Assembly: GCF_037042905.1 (NCBI RefSeq)
Contig: NW_026974141.1
Coordinates: 6,923,001-6,987,000, forward strand
Source: Lytechinus pictus
Taxonomy: Eukaryota > Echinodermata > Echinoidea > Temnopleuroida > Toxopneustidae
Direction: 5' to 3'
Length of the DNA stretch: 64,000 nt
This document shows, piece after piece, positions 23,288-33,930 of this stretch (the first letter of the stretch is position 1; the number at the start of each line of letters is the position of its first letter). Made by a program: the position numbers and the translations under genes. The notes below the pieces were generated by a model that saw only the letters and a list, made by a program, of their open reading frames with translations, was not told the origin of the DNA and made no database searches.

Positions 23288-23444
23288 ATGGGTGCAAATC
23301 AAAGCGAACAGCAAGTGTCAAGGTACTACGATGCCCCGATCGAGGCGACGACTGGTCCAACGCCGGCAGCTGCGGCAGCAGAAGGAGGTAGCATACCGTA
23401 TACGTTCTACTCTGTGGACAGGAACGTCCCAGCTCCCTCGAAAG
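23288..23444 (+). CDS. BORCS5: BORCS5 (myrlysin) exon 1
   Basis: BORC subunit 5 anchors the BORC complex to the lysosome membrane, where the complex recruits Arl8 for kinesin-driven lysosome movement. The exon opens with ATG at 23288 and MGANQSEQ: Gly2 with small residues after it is a typical N-myristoylation signal, as in vertebrate BORCS5 (MGSEQSSE-like). The next ~45 residues are low-complexity (Ala/Pro/Gly) and poorly conserved. The donor TCGAAAG|GTAACC leaves phase 1. Met at 23288 is the first ATG in frame and the only start that exposes the myristoylation glycine. The joined four-exon CDS is 744 nt (247 residues plus stop), about 50 residues longer than the human protein, mainly in the disordered N-terminal third. 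Confidence 0.9.
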
Positions 23445-23880
23445 GTAACCTGTGCTCACTGCTTGGCATGGGATTAGGGCTGGGACTGGGTTTAAGTGCA
23501 GAATACGGGGTATTAAAGAGTTCCATATGCACCCCCCCACTAAAATTGAAAATAAAAACATTGAGAAGGTTCAGAATAATGATATAGGGGGGGGGGGGCC
23601 TATCTAGCCCTAAAGTAATATAAAACGTACATCAGTAGGCTACATGTATATGCATATGATGGGGTACCAGGCGATGTTCGTGCAGGCTCCACTTCACTAC
23701 CGCTACACTACGCTCCACCCACCCGAACATCGGGACAGTGAACTAGATCGGATATGCAATCATGGTTATCGTAAAAATTAAAGAAAAAAAATATAAAGAG
23801 GGATATGAATGACTTAATATCTTACTTTACACCCGTATTTCACTCCGTGTCCATCCTCGGGTTATCCTCAAAATTTGCGA

Positions 23881-24031
23881 TTTTGGGCCAGTATCTTTTT
23901 CCTCACACGTATTATTCACGACCGATTTCAAAACATCGCATGCGATCGGTCGCTGATCGATCGCGATCGCATGCGATGTTTTGAAATCGGCCGTGAATAA
24001 TACGTGTGAGGAAAAAGATACTGGCCCAAAA
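23881..24031. repeat. Near-perfect palindrome, 68-bp arms
   Basis: Left arm 23881-23948 (TTTTGGGCCAGTATC...) and right arm 23964-24031 pair over 68 bp with a single mismatch (an A/G difference in the CACGRCCG block). The spacer is 15 bp and is itself rich in GATCG. Near-identity of the arms means recent origin or active correction. It lies in BORCS5 intron 1. It may be a foldback element or one long-TIR MITE with no interior. Confidence 0.95.
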
Positions 24032-24159
24032 TCATATGAAAGGGTACAAAGTGTTTCAGTTTATTTATCACACCAGTGTAACGAGATAATATTTTACATT
24101 ATAAGGAATCAATCTGTACCCGCCATGTTAGCTTACTGCCAATATATATATACCTAAAC

Positions 24160-24960
24160 ATTTGGTAGAATCAACCTGGAAGATGTTTTTATTATTTATA
24201 AGTATACGACCGGGTAAAGTGGAAACCGAGTTGCTGAAAAGTAGCATAAAATTTGTTTTATCAACGTTAAGGGACAATTTATTTGGCCTGTATCCAATAA
24301 AAAACAGCTGTTACATGTAGTTCAGTATTAATTCATGATATTTAAAAGAGTATTGGGGTTATGATGGGAGCAAAAAATATTGAAGTCATCAGCAAAAAGA
24401 ATAAAAGATAACACTGAAGAGGAATTCTGTAAATCATTGATATATAAAATAAAGAGGAGCATGCCTAATAATGAAGCTCGAATGGTTTGAGAGGTTAATT
24501 CAAGACCATTAATATAAACATATTGTTGTCTATCATAAAGGTAGTCCCTGAACCACAGCAAGGCCTTTCCTCGAATTCCGTAGTGAGACAACTTGTATAG
24601 CAAAATATCATGGTTAATGGTATCGAAGGCCTTGGAGAGGTCCAGAAAAATACCCGCAGTATGTAACTTGCTGTCAATAGCTCTGGCAATTTTATTGATG
24701 AATATCAAGAGGGCATGTGTTAAATGTTGTCTGCGGAAACCAAACTGAGAACCAGAAAGCACATTATTGTTATTTAAAAAATCAATGAGGCGAGAGTAGA
24801 CAATTTTTTCTAGTCTCTTTGAAAAGCTGGTTAAAAGAGATATAGGGCGATAATTTCCTATGTCATGTTTATTGCCTTTCTTAAAGATAGGTATGACCTT
24901 GGAAAAATTCCTTTTTTTTAACCAAGCCAGTTGTTAAAGATAAATTAAATATATGTGTTA
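24160..24960 (-). pseudogene. LINE reverse transcriptase fragment
   Basis: A minus-strand 144-codon frame (24328-24762) carries QFGFRRQH, GIFLDLSKAFDTINHDIL, GIRGKALLWFRDYL, LLFILYINDL and FADD, closely matching the LINE at 18597-21404. The GVPQG turn is lost (RASLLGML instead). Flanking sequence continues the homology out of frame to about 24160 and 24960. It is an inactive internal fragment in BORCS5 intron 1. Confidence 0.85.
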
Positions 24961-25624
24961 ACGGACAGACTATTTGGCAAATGACCTTTTTTAATAAGGC
25001 ATGATAATGTGACCAACCACACAAAACAAACAATAAGTCATCAAGGAATGTTTACTGAATAATAGATCTAGTCAAAATAGTAATGTTGTCTTCAAAAAGC
25101 AAAAACTAGATCACAGACAAGTGAATGTCAACCCTCTCTCCTAAAAAAATGCTGGATAAGGATCTGATTTCCAATTCTTACCCAAGCAAGGCAGCATCAA
25201 TGATTTATAACAAGAGGTATTTTTCTACATTCACATTTTATGAAACAAAAAAAGCTTAATTTTTAATACCATTTAAGGGTAATTCTGACATGTCACACAA
25301 TTTTAATAGGGGTACATTCAGGGTTAGAGATAAGGCAAGGTTACTTACAGTACTTTTTAGAATTGCTTGAATGCCGAGACTTCACGCATCAATTGGACAA
25401 TCATGCCCCCCCCCTTCCCTTTCTGAATCTGCCTTTGGTTACTACATGTATTACAGCTGGTGATATTTGAAGCACAAATTATATCACAATTTGATCATTG
25501 TGCTGCCCTAGCCTAGCCGATTAGTAGGCTTACTAGTTATCGGAACAAGAATACCCTATCACCATGGCACTAAAAGACACAAATGAGGCAGAGCCAGAGG
25601 GCGAGGCATACTTCTTCTTCTTCT

Positions 25625-26285
25625 TTGTTCTTCCCCCGGTATTCGAGGATCAGCGGCTATCCGCTGGTTGGTTGTTGTGTTGAAGTAATTTCTCTAAGCG
25701 AATATGATGAATTTCAAGAATGTATCTGAGGCAGTGGGTCATAACATTGGCAGCAAGAGTGACAGATAGGTGCGAGGAGGGTAATAAGATATTAGTGGCA
25801 AGGATGAGGGGATGAGCAGAGGTGAAGGCTTTGCTAACTGAAGCAGGGAGGCTTAGAGATAGGACATGTTGAATGAGAACAGACCGTTGGGGTTTGAGGG
25901 TTGGGCAGGAAGCAAGGAAGTGGGTGGAGCTTTCTTCCTCCGTTGAGCAAAGTCTACAGGTGGCGCTGGGAGACTTGCCTATGGTCTTCAGTCTTTGTTG
26001 TGTTAGGTAGGTGCCTGTCAGAAGTTGGGAGCGAAATCTTGCAGCAATACAGAGGTGTGAAGGTAGTGCAGGGGGGAATAGACTGCTAGGGCTTGGAAAT
26101 GTGAACATTGCTTCCAGAAGGCAAGAGTGTGCTTCTCCTGAGTGGCATCAACTAGGCCAGCATTGTGCTTCTTGAAGATGGCCTGGCGGCACAGTCTTTT
26201 CCAGGTGAGGCAGTTGATGCTCAGGGGGCCAGACAGGATGGCAGGCAAGCTGTATTTGGCGATTAGCTGCTTCCAGTACTAGTTC
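25625..26285 (-). pseudogene. C-terminal fragment of a second LINE type (zinc-knuckle end)
   Basis: Two overlapping minus frames (26018-26248 and 25650-26108) read as one broken protein. The first holds a LPAILSGPLSINCLTWKRL-type segment. The second holds LLTGTYLTQQRLKTIG and a CX2C...HX4C knuckle (CRLC...THFLASC), typical of the region after the RT in several LINE clades. A frame change separates them. The 3' end is near the GAAGAAGAAGAAG run at 25612-25625. This is a different family from the 18-22 kb LINE. Confidence 0.75.
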
Positions 26286-26499
26286 TCTATTATTTATCCC
26301 TTGACCCCCCCCCCCCCCTTACGTCTTTTTGGTCGTTTTCCAATTTCATTTTATCTTACTATTTTTATATTATTCTTTTTCTACTTCATCATTTTCTGGT
26401 AACTTGATGCCTTTCGATATATTTTGTGTAAAACAATCTATGTAATGAATATATGTATTCCGTTTCCACATTTGTTCGCTCAAAGTAACAACTTATATT

Positions 26500-26712
26500 T
26501 TCTCCCAATGGGAGCCTAATTTTCTACAAGCTCTGCTTTTAATTACGCTCCTCACTTTTTTTTACATTTTGTAGTGTACCTTATGCTTAAATACTTTATA
26601 CATGTATGTTAGATATTTAATTTGATCATTGATACACTATGTTTACGAAAACATTTATGTATATTATGATATTTGTTTTAAAAGTGGAATCAATAAATGA
26701 AATGAATGAATC
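26500..26712 (+). mobile_element. LINE 3' end, plus orientation, (TGAA)n tail
   Basis: GGGAGCCTAATTTTCTACAAGC then AT-rich 3' UTR ends in AATAAATGAAATGAATGAATC. The AGCTCTGCTTTT block matches the GAAAGCTGTGCTTTCC block of the other LINE tails. It lies about 140 bp before BORCS5 exon 2. Confidence 0.6.
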
Positions 26713-26848
26713 ATTAATTTAAAAATCGGACTTCATGCTCACATTCTTTAATAGGTACATGTACATTATAATTGCAAAATCACTTTGAAACTTTTGTGTG
26801 CAGTCCATTTATGACCAGAGAGTTTCTTCTCTTTTAATTTAAATGTAG

Positions 26849-27107
26849 ATACTCGAGTGCAGGTCTTGGCCAAACAGCAGCAAGGAAGGTCGTCACCAAC
26901 AAAGGGCTCCCCACAAAGAAGCCCAAAGCTCGGGTCAGCGGACCACAAGATTGTGACTGTGTCTTCGGGTAATCAAGGAGCGGACCAGTCCTTGTCTTTT
27001 GAGATCCAGAAGATGAGAGATATCCCAACGTTCTTACCCATCCTGAAGGGCACTCACAACATTCCACAGGTTGAGGATCCCCAGCAGATGGAGAAAATGG
27101 ACCATAG
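26849..27107 (+). CDS. BORCS5: BORCS5 (myrlysin) exon 2
   Basis: Acceptor TTTAAATGTAG ends at 26848 and donor ACCATAG|GTGAGG starts at 27108. It enters in phase 1 and leaves in phase 2. The first half is disordered with several SP sites (SSPTKGSPQRSPKL), which are candidate proline-directed phosphosites. The second half contains the family's short conserved block, MRDIPTFLPILKG, matching LQEIPTFQPLLKG of vertebrate BORCS5, then a linker (PQVEDPQQMEKMDHR). The conserved block and phase-perfect junctions make the assignment firm. Confidence 0.92.
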
Positions 27108-27112
27108 GTGAG

Positions 27113-27715
27113 GATGATGATGGTGATGGAAACAAGAATGATGAAGATATAATAATTAACATCATTTATATAGCGCTTATCACAAAGAATGTCTCTAAGC
27201 GCTTAAGGAAAATAAATGGAAAGACACAAAATTTCAGCTAAAATTGAATTATACATGTTGACAAAATGATGAAGATATGGCAATCATGATGGTTGGTGAT
27301 CATGGTCATTGATGATGATGGTGATGATGATGGCAGCAGCTGGTTATTGATGATGATGATGGTAATGATGAGGATTGTGATGATACTGTTGATGAATGAG
27401 GATAGTGATGAAAATAGGAATGATGGAGATGAAGATGATGATATGGATGGTAGCTAATGATTCATGATGATATAATGATGGAGATGGTGACAGGTGATGG
27501 TGATGATGACGAGGAGGACGATGACTATGATGATGGCCAGTTATCATTGATGATGATTATGGTAATTGTGATGATAATGTTGATGATGCTAATGATGAAA
27601 ATGAGAATGATGAAGATGTTGAGGGTCGTGATAATGAAGGTAGTGATGATGGTGATGATAACAATGAAGTTGATGATGATGATGGTAATTGTGATGATGA
27701 AGATGACGACTGTGC
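27113..27715 (+). repeat. Long imperfect (GAT)n / (GATGAT) tract
   Basis: About 600 bp of GATGATG-type repeats begin 6 bp after the BORCS5 exon 2 donor. A short SINE-tail-like block (TATATAGCGCTTATCACAAA, 27166-27250) interrupts it. Long open frames on both strands (poly-Met/Asp or poly-His) are artefacts of the repeat. Confidence 0.9.
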
Positions 27716-28261
27716 TCAGGAGGAGACCGGGAATTGATTGATTGGGAAAATTACTATATCATGGCAATAGTCATATTTTCCCCGCTCTCAAATTTTGTAT
27801 TATACAAATATATCAGGCTTTGAGAAAGTAATAAACTAAGTATAGTGAGAAAAATAGTAATTGCCACTCCAACCGAGGATTAATAATTCCCACCATGCTT
27901 TTGAAGGAAACGCCTGATGTATTTATTTTATATCCCTTCTTTAAGTGAGAACTGTTGTGTAACCAATCTGGACCAAAACGTTATCTTGTCCTGGCCAAAA
28001 AAACCCAGACAATTTAATTATCCTGTATGGAGTTGCAGAATAAAGCGATCCAAAACTCTTGAGTCTCGATGATCAAAAGATGGCAGTTTCTGCAAGTTCG
28101 AGCACACTTGATTAGCGCATGGCGCATACTGTCCCAGTGCGCGCAGCTTGCTGAATCTTTCCCGTACGCGGTACGCCATGGCATGCATCATGACTAGCTC
28201 AGCTAGCGCGTCGCGGCGCACAGCTCGCGAATTAAGGGGGGGTGGGGTAGAAAAAATGTAC

Positions 28262-29172
28262 TTAATTTTTAGCTCATCCGGCCTGAAGGGCCAAATGAGC
28301 TTATGCCGTGGCGTCCGTCGTCTGTCGTCCGTCCACAATTTCAAAATGCTTCTTCTTTGCCTTTTCAAGTCCGATTTCAATTTTTTGTTTAAATTCATTA
28401 AATATGCTAATTTATGTGCATTTTTCAAAATTCACAAGAAATGCTTCTTTATTTTGTTGACCGATTTTGAATTTTTTGCTTCCATCTGGTATCAAATTTC
28501 TACACAGAATTTTGAAATTTTGACCAGAACAATGTTTATGCTAATTTATGCATATTTTTTAAAATTCACATTTTTCTTCTTTAATTGTTGACCGATTTTG
28601 ATTTTTTTTTCTTCCATCTGGTAGAGCTTCATGAGGTTCACCAAACTTGTACACAAAATTTGGAAATTTTGTCTGGAAAATTATTTATGCTAATTTATGC
28701 AAAATTTATTCATAAATCACAAGAATGTTTTTTCTTCTTCAGTTGTTGATCAATTTCAATTTTGTTTGCTTTATATGATAGCTCAAGGTGGTGATACAAA
28801 ATTTCAACACAGAATTTTGAAACTCATTAAATATGCTAATTTATTCATATATTTTCAAAACTCACAAAAATTACTTATTTATTTGTTGATTGATTTTGAT
28901 TATTTTTGTTCCGTCTGAGAGCTACATGAGGTTCACCAAGGTTCTACACAGAGTTAAGAAATTTTGACTAAAAAATTATTTATGCTTAATTTATATGAAA
29001 TTTATTCATAGATAACAAAAAATGCTTCTATGTCATTTCTTCATCAATTTCAATTCCATATCCTCAATTTATGTCATCAATATAATTCACTACAGTGTCA
29101 ACTGGGCTGAAATTAAAATTGTGTTGAATTTCGTTGCGAGATGCAGGATGAGCTCCACATCATTGATGTGCT
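28262..29172 (+). mobile_element. Stem-loop/minisatellite element, copy 2
   Basis: It starts TTTTT then a stem-loop (AGCTCAT 28271 pairing with ATGAGCT 28295). A GTC-rich stretch follows (GGCGTCCGTCGTCTGTCGTC, 28310-28330). Then come five diverged units of 137-150 bp marked by TATGCTAATTTATG (near 28402, 28539, 28687, 28830, 28983). It ends near a GATGCAGGATGAGCTCC block at 29140-29155. The plan is the same as at 3150-4165 and 42119-42800 but the repeat core is unrelated. No protein. It lies in BORCS5 intron 2. Confidence 0.65.
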
Positions 29173-29602
29173 AGTTTTCCCTAGGGAAAAAATGGACTAT
29201 GCGTGACTTCAGCAAGGAAAATGATTTCATGGCAAACGTTTTTTGTAGTAAAACTTTTCTTTTTCTTCCAGTGTACACTCTCACTGCAACAATCTTAAGT
29301 AAGGGATATAATGGGACCTACAGTATACTTGTAAGATGTGCTGTAGAAGTCCAATGCAACAAACTTGAGGGATATAATAATTTTTATGATATTGATGGGA
29401 ATGATGATGAATACATGGTATAATAGTGTAGGTGTTTCTGTTGCTGACTATAAATGTAGTTATTGTCTGTGTCCGTCATGTATTTCTGAGGCTGAAACTC
29501 AGGCCCTAGTGTTTAACTACAGTATACCTTGGATTCTCTGATAAAAAAGTGTTATTTTTTATGTGAATTCAGTTGCTATAATTTGTCATTATTATATTTC
29601 AG

Positions 29603-29702
29603 GCAACTGCTCCTGTTATGTTTACGCTACCAACATCATCTAAGGCAATGTTCAGAAGCAGTGACCTTTGACCAGAATGCTCTGACAGGAAGAATCAAAG
29701 AG
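29603..29702 (+). CDS. BORCS5: BORCS5 (myrlysin) exon 3
   Basis: Acceptor TATATTTCAG ends at 29602 and consensus donor AAAGAG|GTAAGT starts at 29703. Its 100 nt enter in phase 2 and leave in phase 0. It encodes the strongest family signature: [18 protein letters not shown] then [12 protein letters not shown], almost residue for residue the vertebrate LQLCLRYQDHLHQCAEAV..FDQNAL..RIKE. This begins the helical BORC assembly region. Confidence 0.95.
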
Positions 29703-29749
29703 GTAAGTTTCTTCCCACCCCCCCCCCTCCCCCCTCAATATTAGAGGAT

Positions 29750-29975
29750 GAAAATGGTAGCTCAGTGGCAGAACGGGAGGTCGTAGGTTCGATCCTCGGC
29801 CGAGTCATACCAAATACTTATAAAAATGGGACCTTCTGCCTTCTTGCTGAGGTGCTGAGCGTTTAGATTGGAGAAGGGTAAAAATAACATTATTATGTTA
29901 TGCAGGGCCCACTGGTAGAGCAGTTTCCTAACTGAAGTGCCTACCCTGGGTAAATAAAACATTTTATTATTGTGA
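29750..29975 (+). mobile_element. tRNA-derived SINE
   Basis: The tRNA-like head has an A box (TGGTAGCTCAGTGGCAGA) and a B box (GGTTCGATCC). A tail unit (CAGGGCCCACTGG...CTACCCTGGGTAAATAAAA) is shared with other SINEs at 34905 and 51385. It is inserted 47 bp after the BORCS5 exon 3 donor, in the sense orientation. Confidence 0.8.
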
Positions 29976-29999
29976 TAACTATCACAACAATATGAAGGG

Positions 30000-30222
30000 G
30001 AAGTTTACCCTGAAGTTGATTTTAAAGATATCTGAAAAATAGAGAAAATATAAGTAAAAGTTTGATGAAAACCAGTCAAAGAATATTAAACAGATAAAAT
30101 TTTCAGAGGTTTTATTTTGTGACGTCACAGACGAGCAGCTCCTCCATACACATGTCATGTGATATAAATCCCCCAAAATGCACTTTTTTCAAAAATTTGA
30201 AAGTGTTTTTGTCTGTGTGGTT
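30000..30222. mobile_element. MITE family B, left half
   Basis: GAAGGGGAAGTTTACCCTGAAG opens like the complete copy at 14393, with shared AAAATTTTCAGAGG and TGACGTCACAGACGAGCAGCT interior text. It is cut off by the element that starts at 30224. Confidence 0.65.
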
Positions 30223-30223
30223 G

Positions 30224-30675
30224 CAGACCTGCCAACCAGTACGTTTTAGCCGTATTTAGTACGTTTTTGCAACCAAAATACGGCAGTCCGTTTTTTCTTT
30301 GAAAAATATGTTTTTTGTAAAAAAATAATAATAATAAAAAATTTAAAAAATATATTTTTTTTAAACTAAATTGTAATTTATTGAGAAAAATAATCTATAT
30401 ATGTCTCTATTTCATAAAACGTGCACAAATATGGTTATTAGATCAATGTAATTTCAGGTAACTTGTTTTTTTTTCAATCATTTTGTTCAAACCAGGGTGA
30501 AGATATACACATGTTTTAATGTTTTTTTTCATCTGCAAGAGCAGTGCGCATTTTAGCTTGCATGCAGCTTGAGCGCCGCGATGAGCGAGCGCGCCAAGCA
30601 TTTTATTATGAAATACACTTTTTGGGGGAGAAATACATTTTTTTTAATCACAGAATACAGTTTTTCATGCGGTTG
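30224..30675. mobile_element. CAGACCTGCCAA element, 3'-truncated copy
   Basis: It starts CAGACCTGCCAACCAGTACG and aligns through ATGGTTATTAGATCAATGTAA and GCAGCTTGAGCGCCGCGATGA with the complete copy at 40021-40385. Its right terminal repeat is missing. Relative to copy 40021 it retains an extra block near 30270-30370. Confidence 0.75.
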
Positions 30676-30858
30676 ATGTACTGCATCATCCAAATTATTA
30701 TTATAATGAGAAAAAATATGTGTAAATCATATTCCTCCTTATCTTGAGTAGTTGAGTCCAATGCTCAAACCACCAGACCACACCAAGTACATGTATATGA
30801 GAGTACAACAGTTACAGTATGTGAGTTGGATGTTTTTCTTTTCTTTTTTTATTTCCAG

Positions 30859-31086
30859 GTCGATGCCATCATACACAGTATAATGCAGTCGATGGCGGAG
30901 CGTCAGAAGCGCTTTGCTAAGCACGCCGAACAGATACAGAAGATCAACGAGATGTCAAGTACCTTGAAACGCGTTCAGATGAATGTTGACCAGCTAATCC
31001 CCCTCATGGATCGTCTGAACAGTGTCTTGCCAGATACAGAGAGACTAGAGCCGTTTACGATGCGCCCTACAGGGCCAAGGACTTGA
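30859..31086 (+). CDS. BORCS5: BORCS5 (myrlysin) exon 4, C-terminus
   Basis: Acceptor TTTATTTCCAG ends at 30858, phase 0, and the stop is TGA 31084-31086. It encodes 75 residues of conserved helix: MQSMAERQKRFAKHAEQIQK, NEMSSTLKRVQMNVDQ and PLMDRLNSVLPDTERLEPF, matching the vertebrate [21 protein letters not shown] and LLDRLNSMLP.GERLEPF. Heptad spacing fits the coiled-coil role in BORC. The extreme C-terminus (MRPTGPRT) is unique. Immediately after the stop, the last ~95 bp of this exon recurs in degenerate tandem copies. Confidence 0.95.
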   Translation, partial: VDAIIHSIMQSMAERQKRFAKHAEQIQKINEMSSTLKRVQMNVDQLIPLMDRLNSVLPDTERLEPFTMRPTGPRT

Positions 31087-31860
31087 TCAGCTGATCTCAC
31101 AAATAGATCGTCTGAACAGTATCTTGCCAGATACATAGAGATGAAAGCCATTGAAGATGTTAGCCAGCTAGCTAATCGCGCTTGTGGATCGTCTGAACAC
31201 AATCTGGCTAGAAATGAACAGGCTAGAGCCTTTTACGATGCGCCCTGCAGGGACAAGGACTTTATCAGCTAAATGTAATCTTGCCAGATACTGTACATAG
31301 AGAATAAAACCCTTGAAGATGCAACCCACAGGGTCTTCGACTTGATCAACTCATTGCCATACGCATAAATTTTTCGCTGAGAGAGCGAAGCGACTGAGCT
31401 TGACTTTGGGGCACTTTTGCATATTGTCAAGTTAAATTGAATGATTTGGCGCATACTTTTTGTGAAAATTTTTAGTAAAAATGTAAATTTTCAAAATTCC
31501 CCCCCCCCACCCCGCTGCATACGGCCATGAATCATCAGCCACATGTAGTGAAGGTAATCTCGCTTGTGGATTATCTGAACACCGTCATGCTAGAAACAGA
31601 GAGGCTAGAGCCTTTTACAATCCACCTCTTTGGGCTTAGGACTTGATCAGCTAATCTTGCTCATGAATTGGCCGAACAGTGTCTTGCCAGATACAGAGAG
31701 ATTAAGAGGCTTTTTCTATTTTACGACTTGATCAGATTTACAGCACACCCTGTTGGGACTAAGACTTGACTTGATCAGCTAATCTCATTCATGAAACGTT
31801 TCTTGCCAGATACAGAGAAATTACAGGCTTTCATGATGCATCGTGGGACTTGATCAACTA
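31087..31860 (+). repeat. Degenerate tandem copies of the BORCS5 terminal coding segment
   Basis: The exon 4 block CTAATC...CATGGATCGTCTGAACAGTGTCTTGCCAGATACAGAGAGACTAGAGCC... to ACTTGATC is repeated about six times, near 31088, 31166, 31268, 31552, 31652 and 31780. Shared marks are GATCGTCTGAACA, CTTGCCAGATACA, CTAGAGCCTTTTAC and ACTTGATCAGCTAATC. An unrelated insert splits copies 3 and 4 (about 31357-31545). The copies at 31172 and 31554 remain open in the parental frame. No splice sites flank them, so they probably lie in the 3' UTR. Confidence 0.85.
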
Positions 31861-32026
31861 GTCTTGTGTTGTATGCAATCTATGAATTTCATGAAAACAT
31901 CCATGCGATACATGATCATCATTCCATTCACAAAATTAGTAGAAACCTTGAGGGAGGGAGGGGGGGTGAGTGTCACTTCCATTAAAGAGTGGACAGCATC
32001 CACAAGAATCGTGCTGAGTAAAGCAC

Positions 32027-32032
32027 AATAAA
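32027..32032 (+). terminator. Candidate BORCS5 polyadenylation signal
   Basis: AATAAA lies about 940 bp after the stop codon and just after the degenerate repeat array. An earlier AATAAA near 31302 would give a shorter 3' UTR. Confidence 0.4.
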
Positions 32033-32552
32033 CTTAAAAGAAGGATTCAAGGGCAGACCGCGAGGACACCCTAAACACAGACTTTGTGAAGGTGTCCCAA
32101 AGTTGCACACTCTAAACTGGGATTTCATTTATTGTTTGCGAGGTTGACGCAAATTACATAGTTACCCTTTTGCGTTTTGTTCTTTTATTGTGATTTAGGA
32201 GGCCTTTTTTCTCATTTTCAGCTTTTTGTCACTCTTTAAGTTCTGTACTCTACCGGCCAAAAACACCCTTGCTCCCCTTTTATTTTGTTCTTTCAGAGTC
32301 CCAGACGCTGTCCACTCTCCAATGACATTAACCCCCCCCCCCCCCCCCCGAGCAAAAATCAATCAAATTTCACTTTTGAACAGTCACAGTCTACCCAACC
32401 TGAGCAAATGCACTATTAGTCTGATACATTGGACAGATATAAATTGGTAGGAGTCCTTTATATTATATAGAAACATGAATGTGGTAGTCTGATCTGAACC
32501 TTCAAACACTTGATTTTTATAACAAATAGGATATGTGTTGTCCCTTAGACCT

Positions 32553-33190
32553 GGGCCCCATCTTACAAAGAGTTGAGATTGATCCGATCAATCACAACTA
32601 TGGACGGCCAGCAAAGTCAACATCCATTATGCATGTTTGTTCAAAATATTTTCTAGCTGTGATGTATATTCATGCATTCATTGTTTTCTTGAAAATTTGC
32701 TGTGCTTCTCTTTGTTTACAAAAAACATTTTGCAAATTTCCTGTAGAAAAAAGTTATGACACTGATGGATTTCCATAGAGTTACAATTGATTGGATCAAC
32801 TCTTGCTGGAATGTCAACTACGACAACAGTGAATATACTGCTTCCTTATTGGCTCTTCCAATGATAGTTGACATTCTTGCAAGAGTTTCTATCATATCAA
32901 CTTTTAATGAAATGGGGCCCACTGGCCTGTCTGACAAAGAATTGCGATTAATCCAATCAATCACAATTATGGAAGGCCAGCAACATCAACATCTACAATA
33001 CAAGTTTGTTCAAAGTATTTTCTAGAAATGACGTATATTTATACATTCACTGTTTTCTTGAAAATTCAGTATGATTCTCTTTGTTTTCAAAGGACATTGA
33101 GCAAATTTCCTAAAGAAAAAAAATATGACAGTGATGAATTTCCATGTACTTGAGATTGATTGGATCAATCTTAACTCTTTGTAAGACGGG
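32553..33190. mobile_element. Nested inverted-repeat elements (TCTTACAAAGAGTT family)
   Basis: GGGCCCCATCTTACAAAGAGTTGAGATTGAT at 32553 is mirrored by GATTGATTGGATCAATCTTAACTCTTTGTAAGA ending at 33186. Between them, a second element has the arms CTTGCTGGAATGTCAACT and AGTTGACATTCTTGCAAG (about 32800-32895). A second internal copy of the left-end text begins near 32918. Two insertions or a partial duplication explain the layout. No ORF. Confidence 0.7.
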
Positions 33191-33207
33191 TGCCCAAGAG
33201 GGCTTTT

Positions 33208-33339
33208 CATGAAAGTTGTCAGCACTGACATTTAAGTGAAATTCTTGGTTTTGATTGGCTGAGAGGCACTGGCCTCTGACTGTTGCTATCATTGTAACTG
33301 TCAGAGAAAGACAACTTGTCAGTGCTGACAACTTTCATG
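33208..33339. mobile_element. MITE family C (AAGTTGTCAG), complete copy
   Basis: The arms CATGAAAGTTGTCAGCACTGACA (33208-33230) and its exact inverse (33317-33339) flank about 85 bp. It is followed by AGCGGTCCCC. Diverged relatives are at about 9660-9840 and, as a tandem trio, at 52235-52690. Confidence 0.85.
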
Positions 33340-33832
33340 AAGCGGTCCCCAGATTGAGTTCATACACGTTAATCAGTCAAAAATGACTAGTTATAGGGTC
33401 AGCTTGGTGCAACTGTTATTCTAGACATATTTGACTATTTTATAATTGTATTTTACTAAAACGGAGTTATTTCTAACTAGAATATATGTCAGAAATGTGA
33501 GTAGCATATCAGTTGCACCCAGCTGACTACTTGTCTAGTCAATTTGACTGATTTGTTTTAAGAGTGTACATGTATGCTAATAACTTTTCTTTTGCAGAAG
33601 AAGAATATAGAATTTGTAAAACCTTTAGGCATTGCAAATGCCAACAGATTAATTTAGTACATGTATAAATTTAAAAAATGTTACAATAAGAGTATTATAG
33701 AATCAATGAGAGTAAATAAAGAGGCTTTAACTTACTATCTATTGTCCATGGCGGACTGCATTTGCATATTAATGAGTCAGAAAGAAGAGGATTGAGGGTA
33801 TTTGAATTCCAGTTCATCATGACTTAGCCGTG

Positions 33833-33930
33833 AACCAGAATAGCCCGGTGGTTAAGTCGCTGCCCGGCAAGCAGTAGATCAGGTTTGAATCCCACTGGTT
33901 CCAATTTTTTCTGACTTACAGTGTATGATT
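33833..33930 (+). mobile_element. tRNA-like SINE head
   Basis: The A-box-like TAGCCCGGTGGTTAAGTCGC and B-box-like GGTTTGAATCCCA are spaced as in a tRNA, but acceptor and anticodon stems do not pair fully. It is therefore a SINE relic, not a functional tRNA. Confidence 0.55.

Noticed and set aside
23844-24050. CRISPR-like or replication-origin palindrome
   Set aside because: There is a single palindrome, no repeated spacers, and a eukaryotic intron context.
27344-27741. Long open frames of poly-His or poly-Met/Asp
   Set aside because: They are direct products of the GAT trinucleotide tract; both strands and several phases are open.
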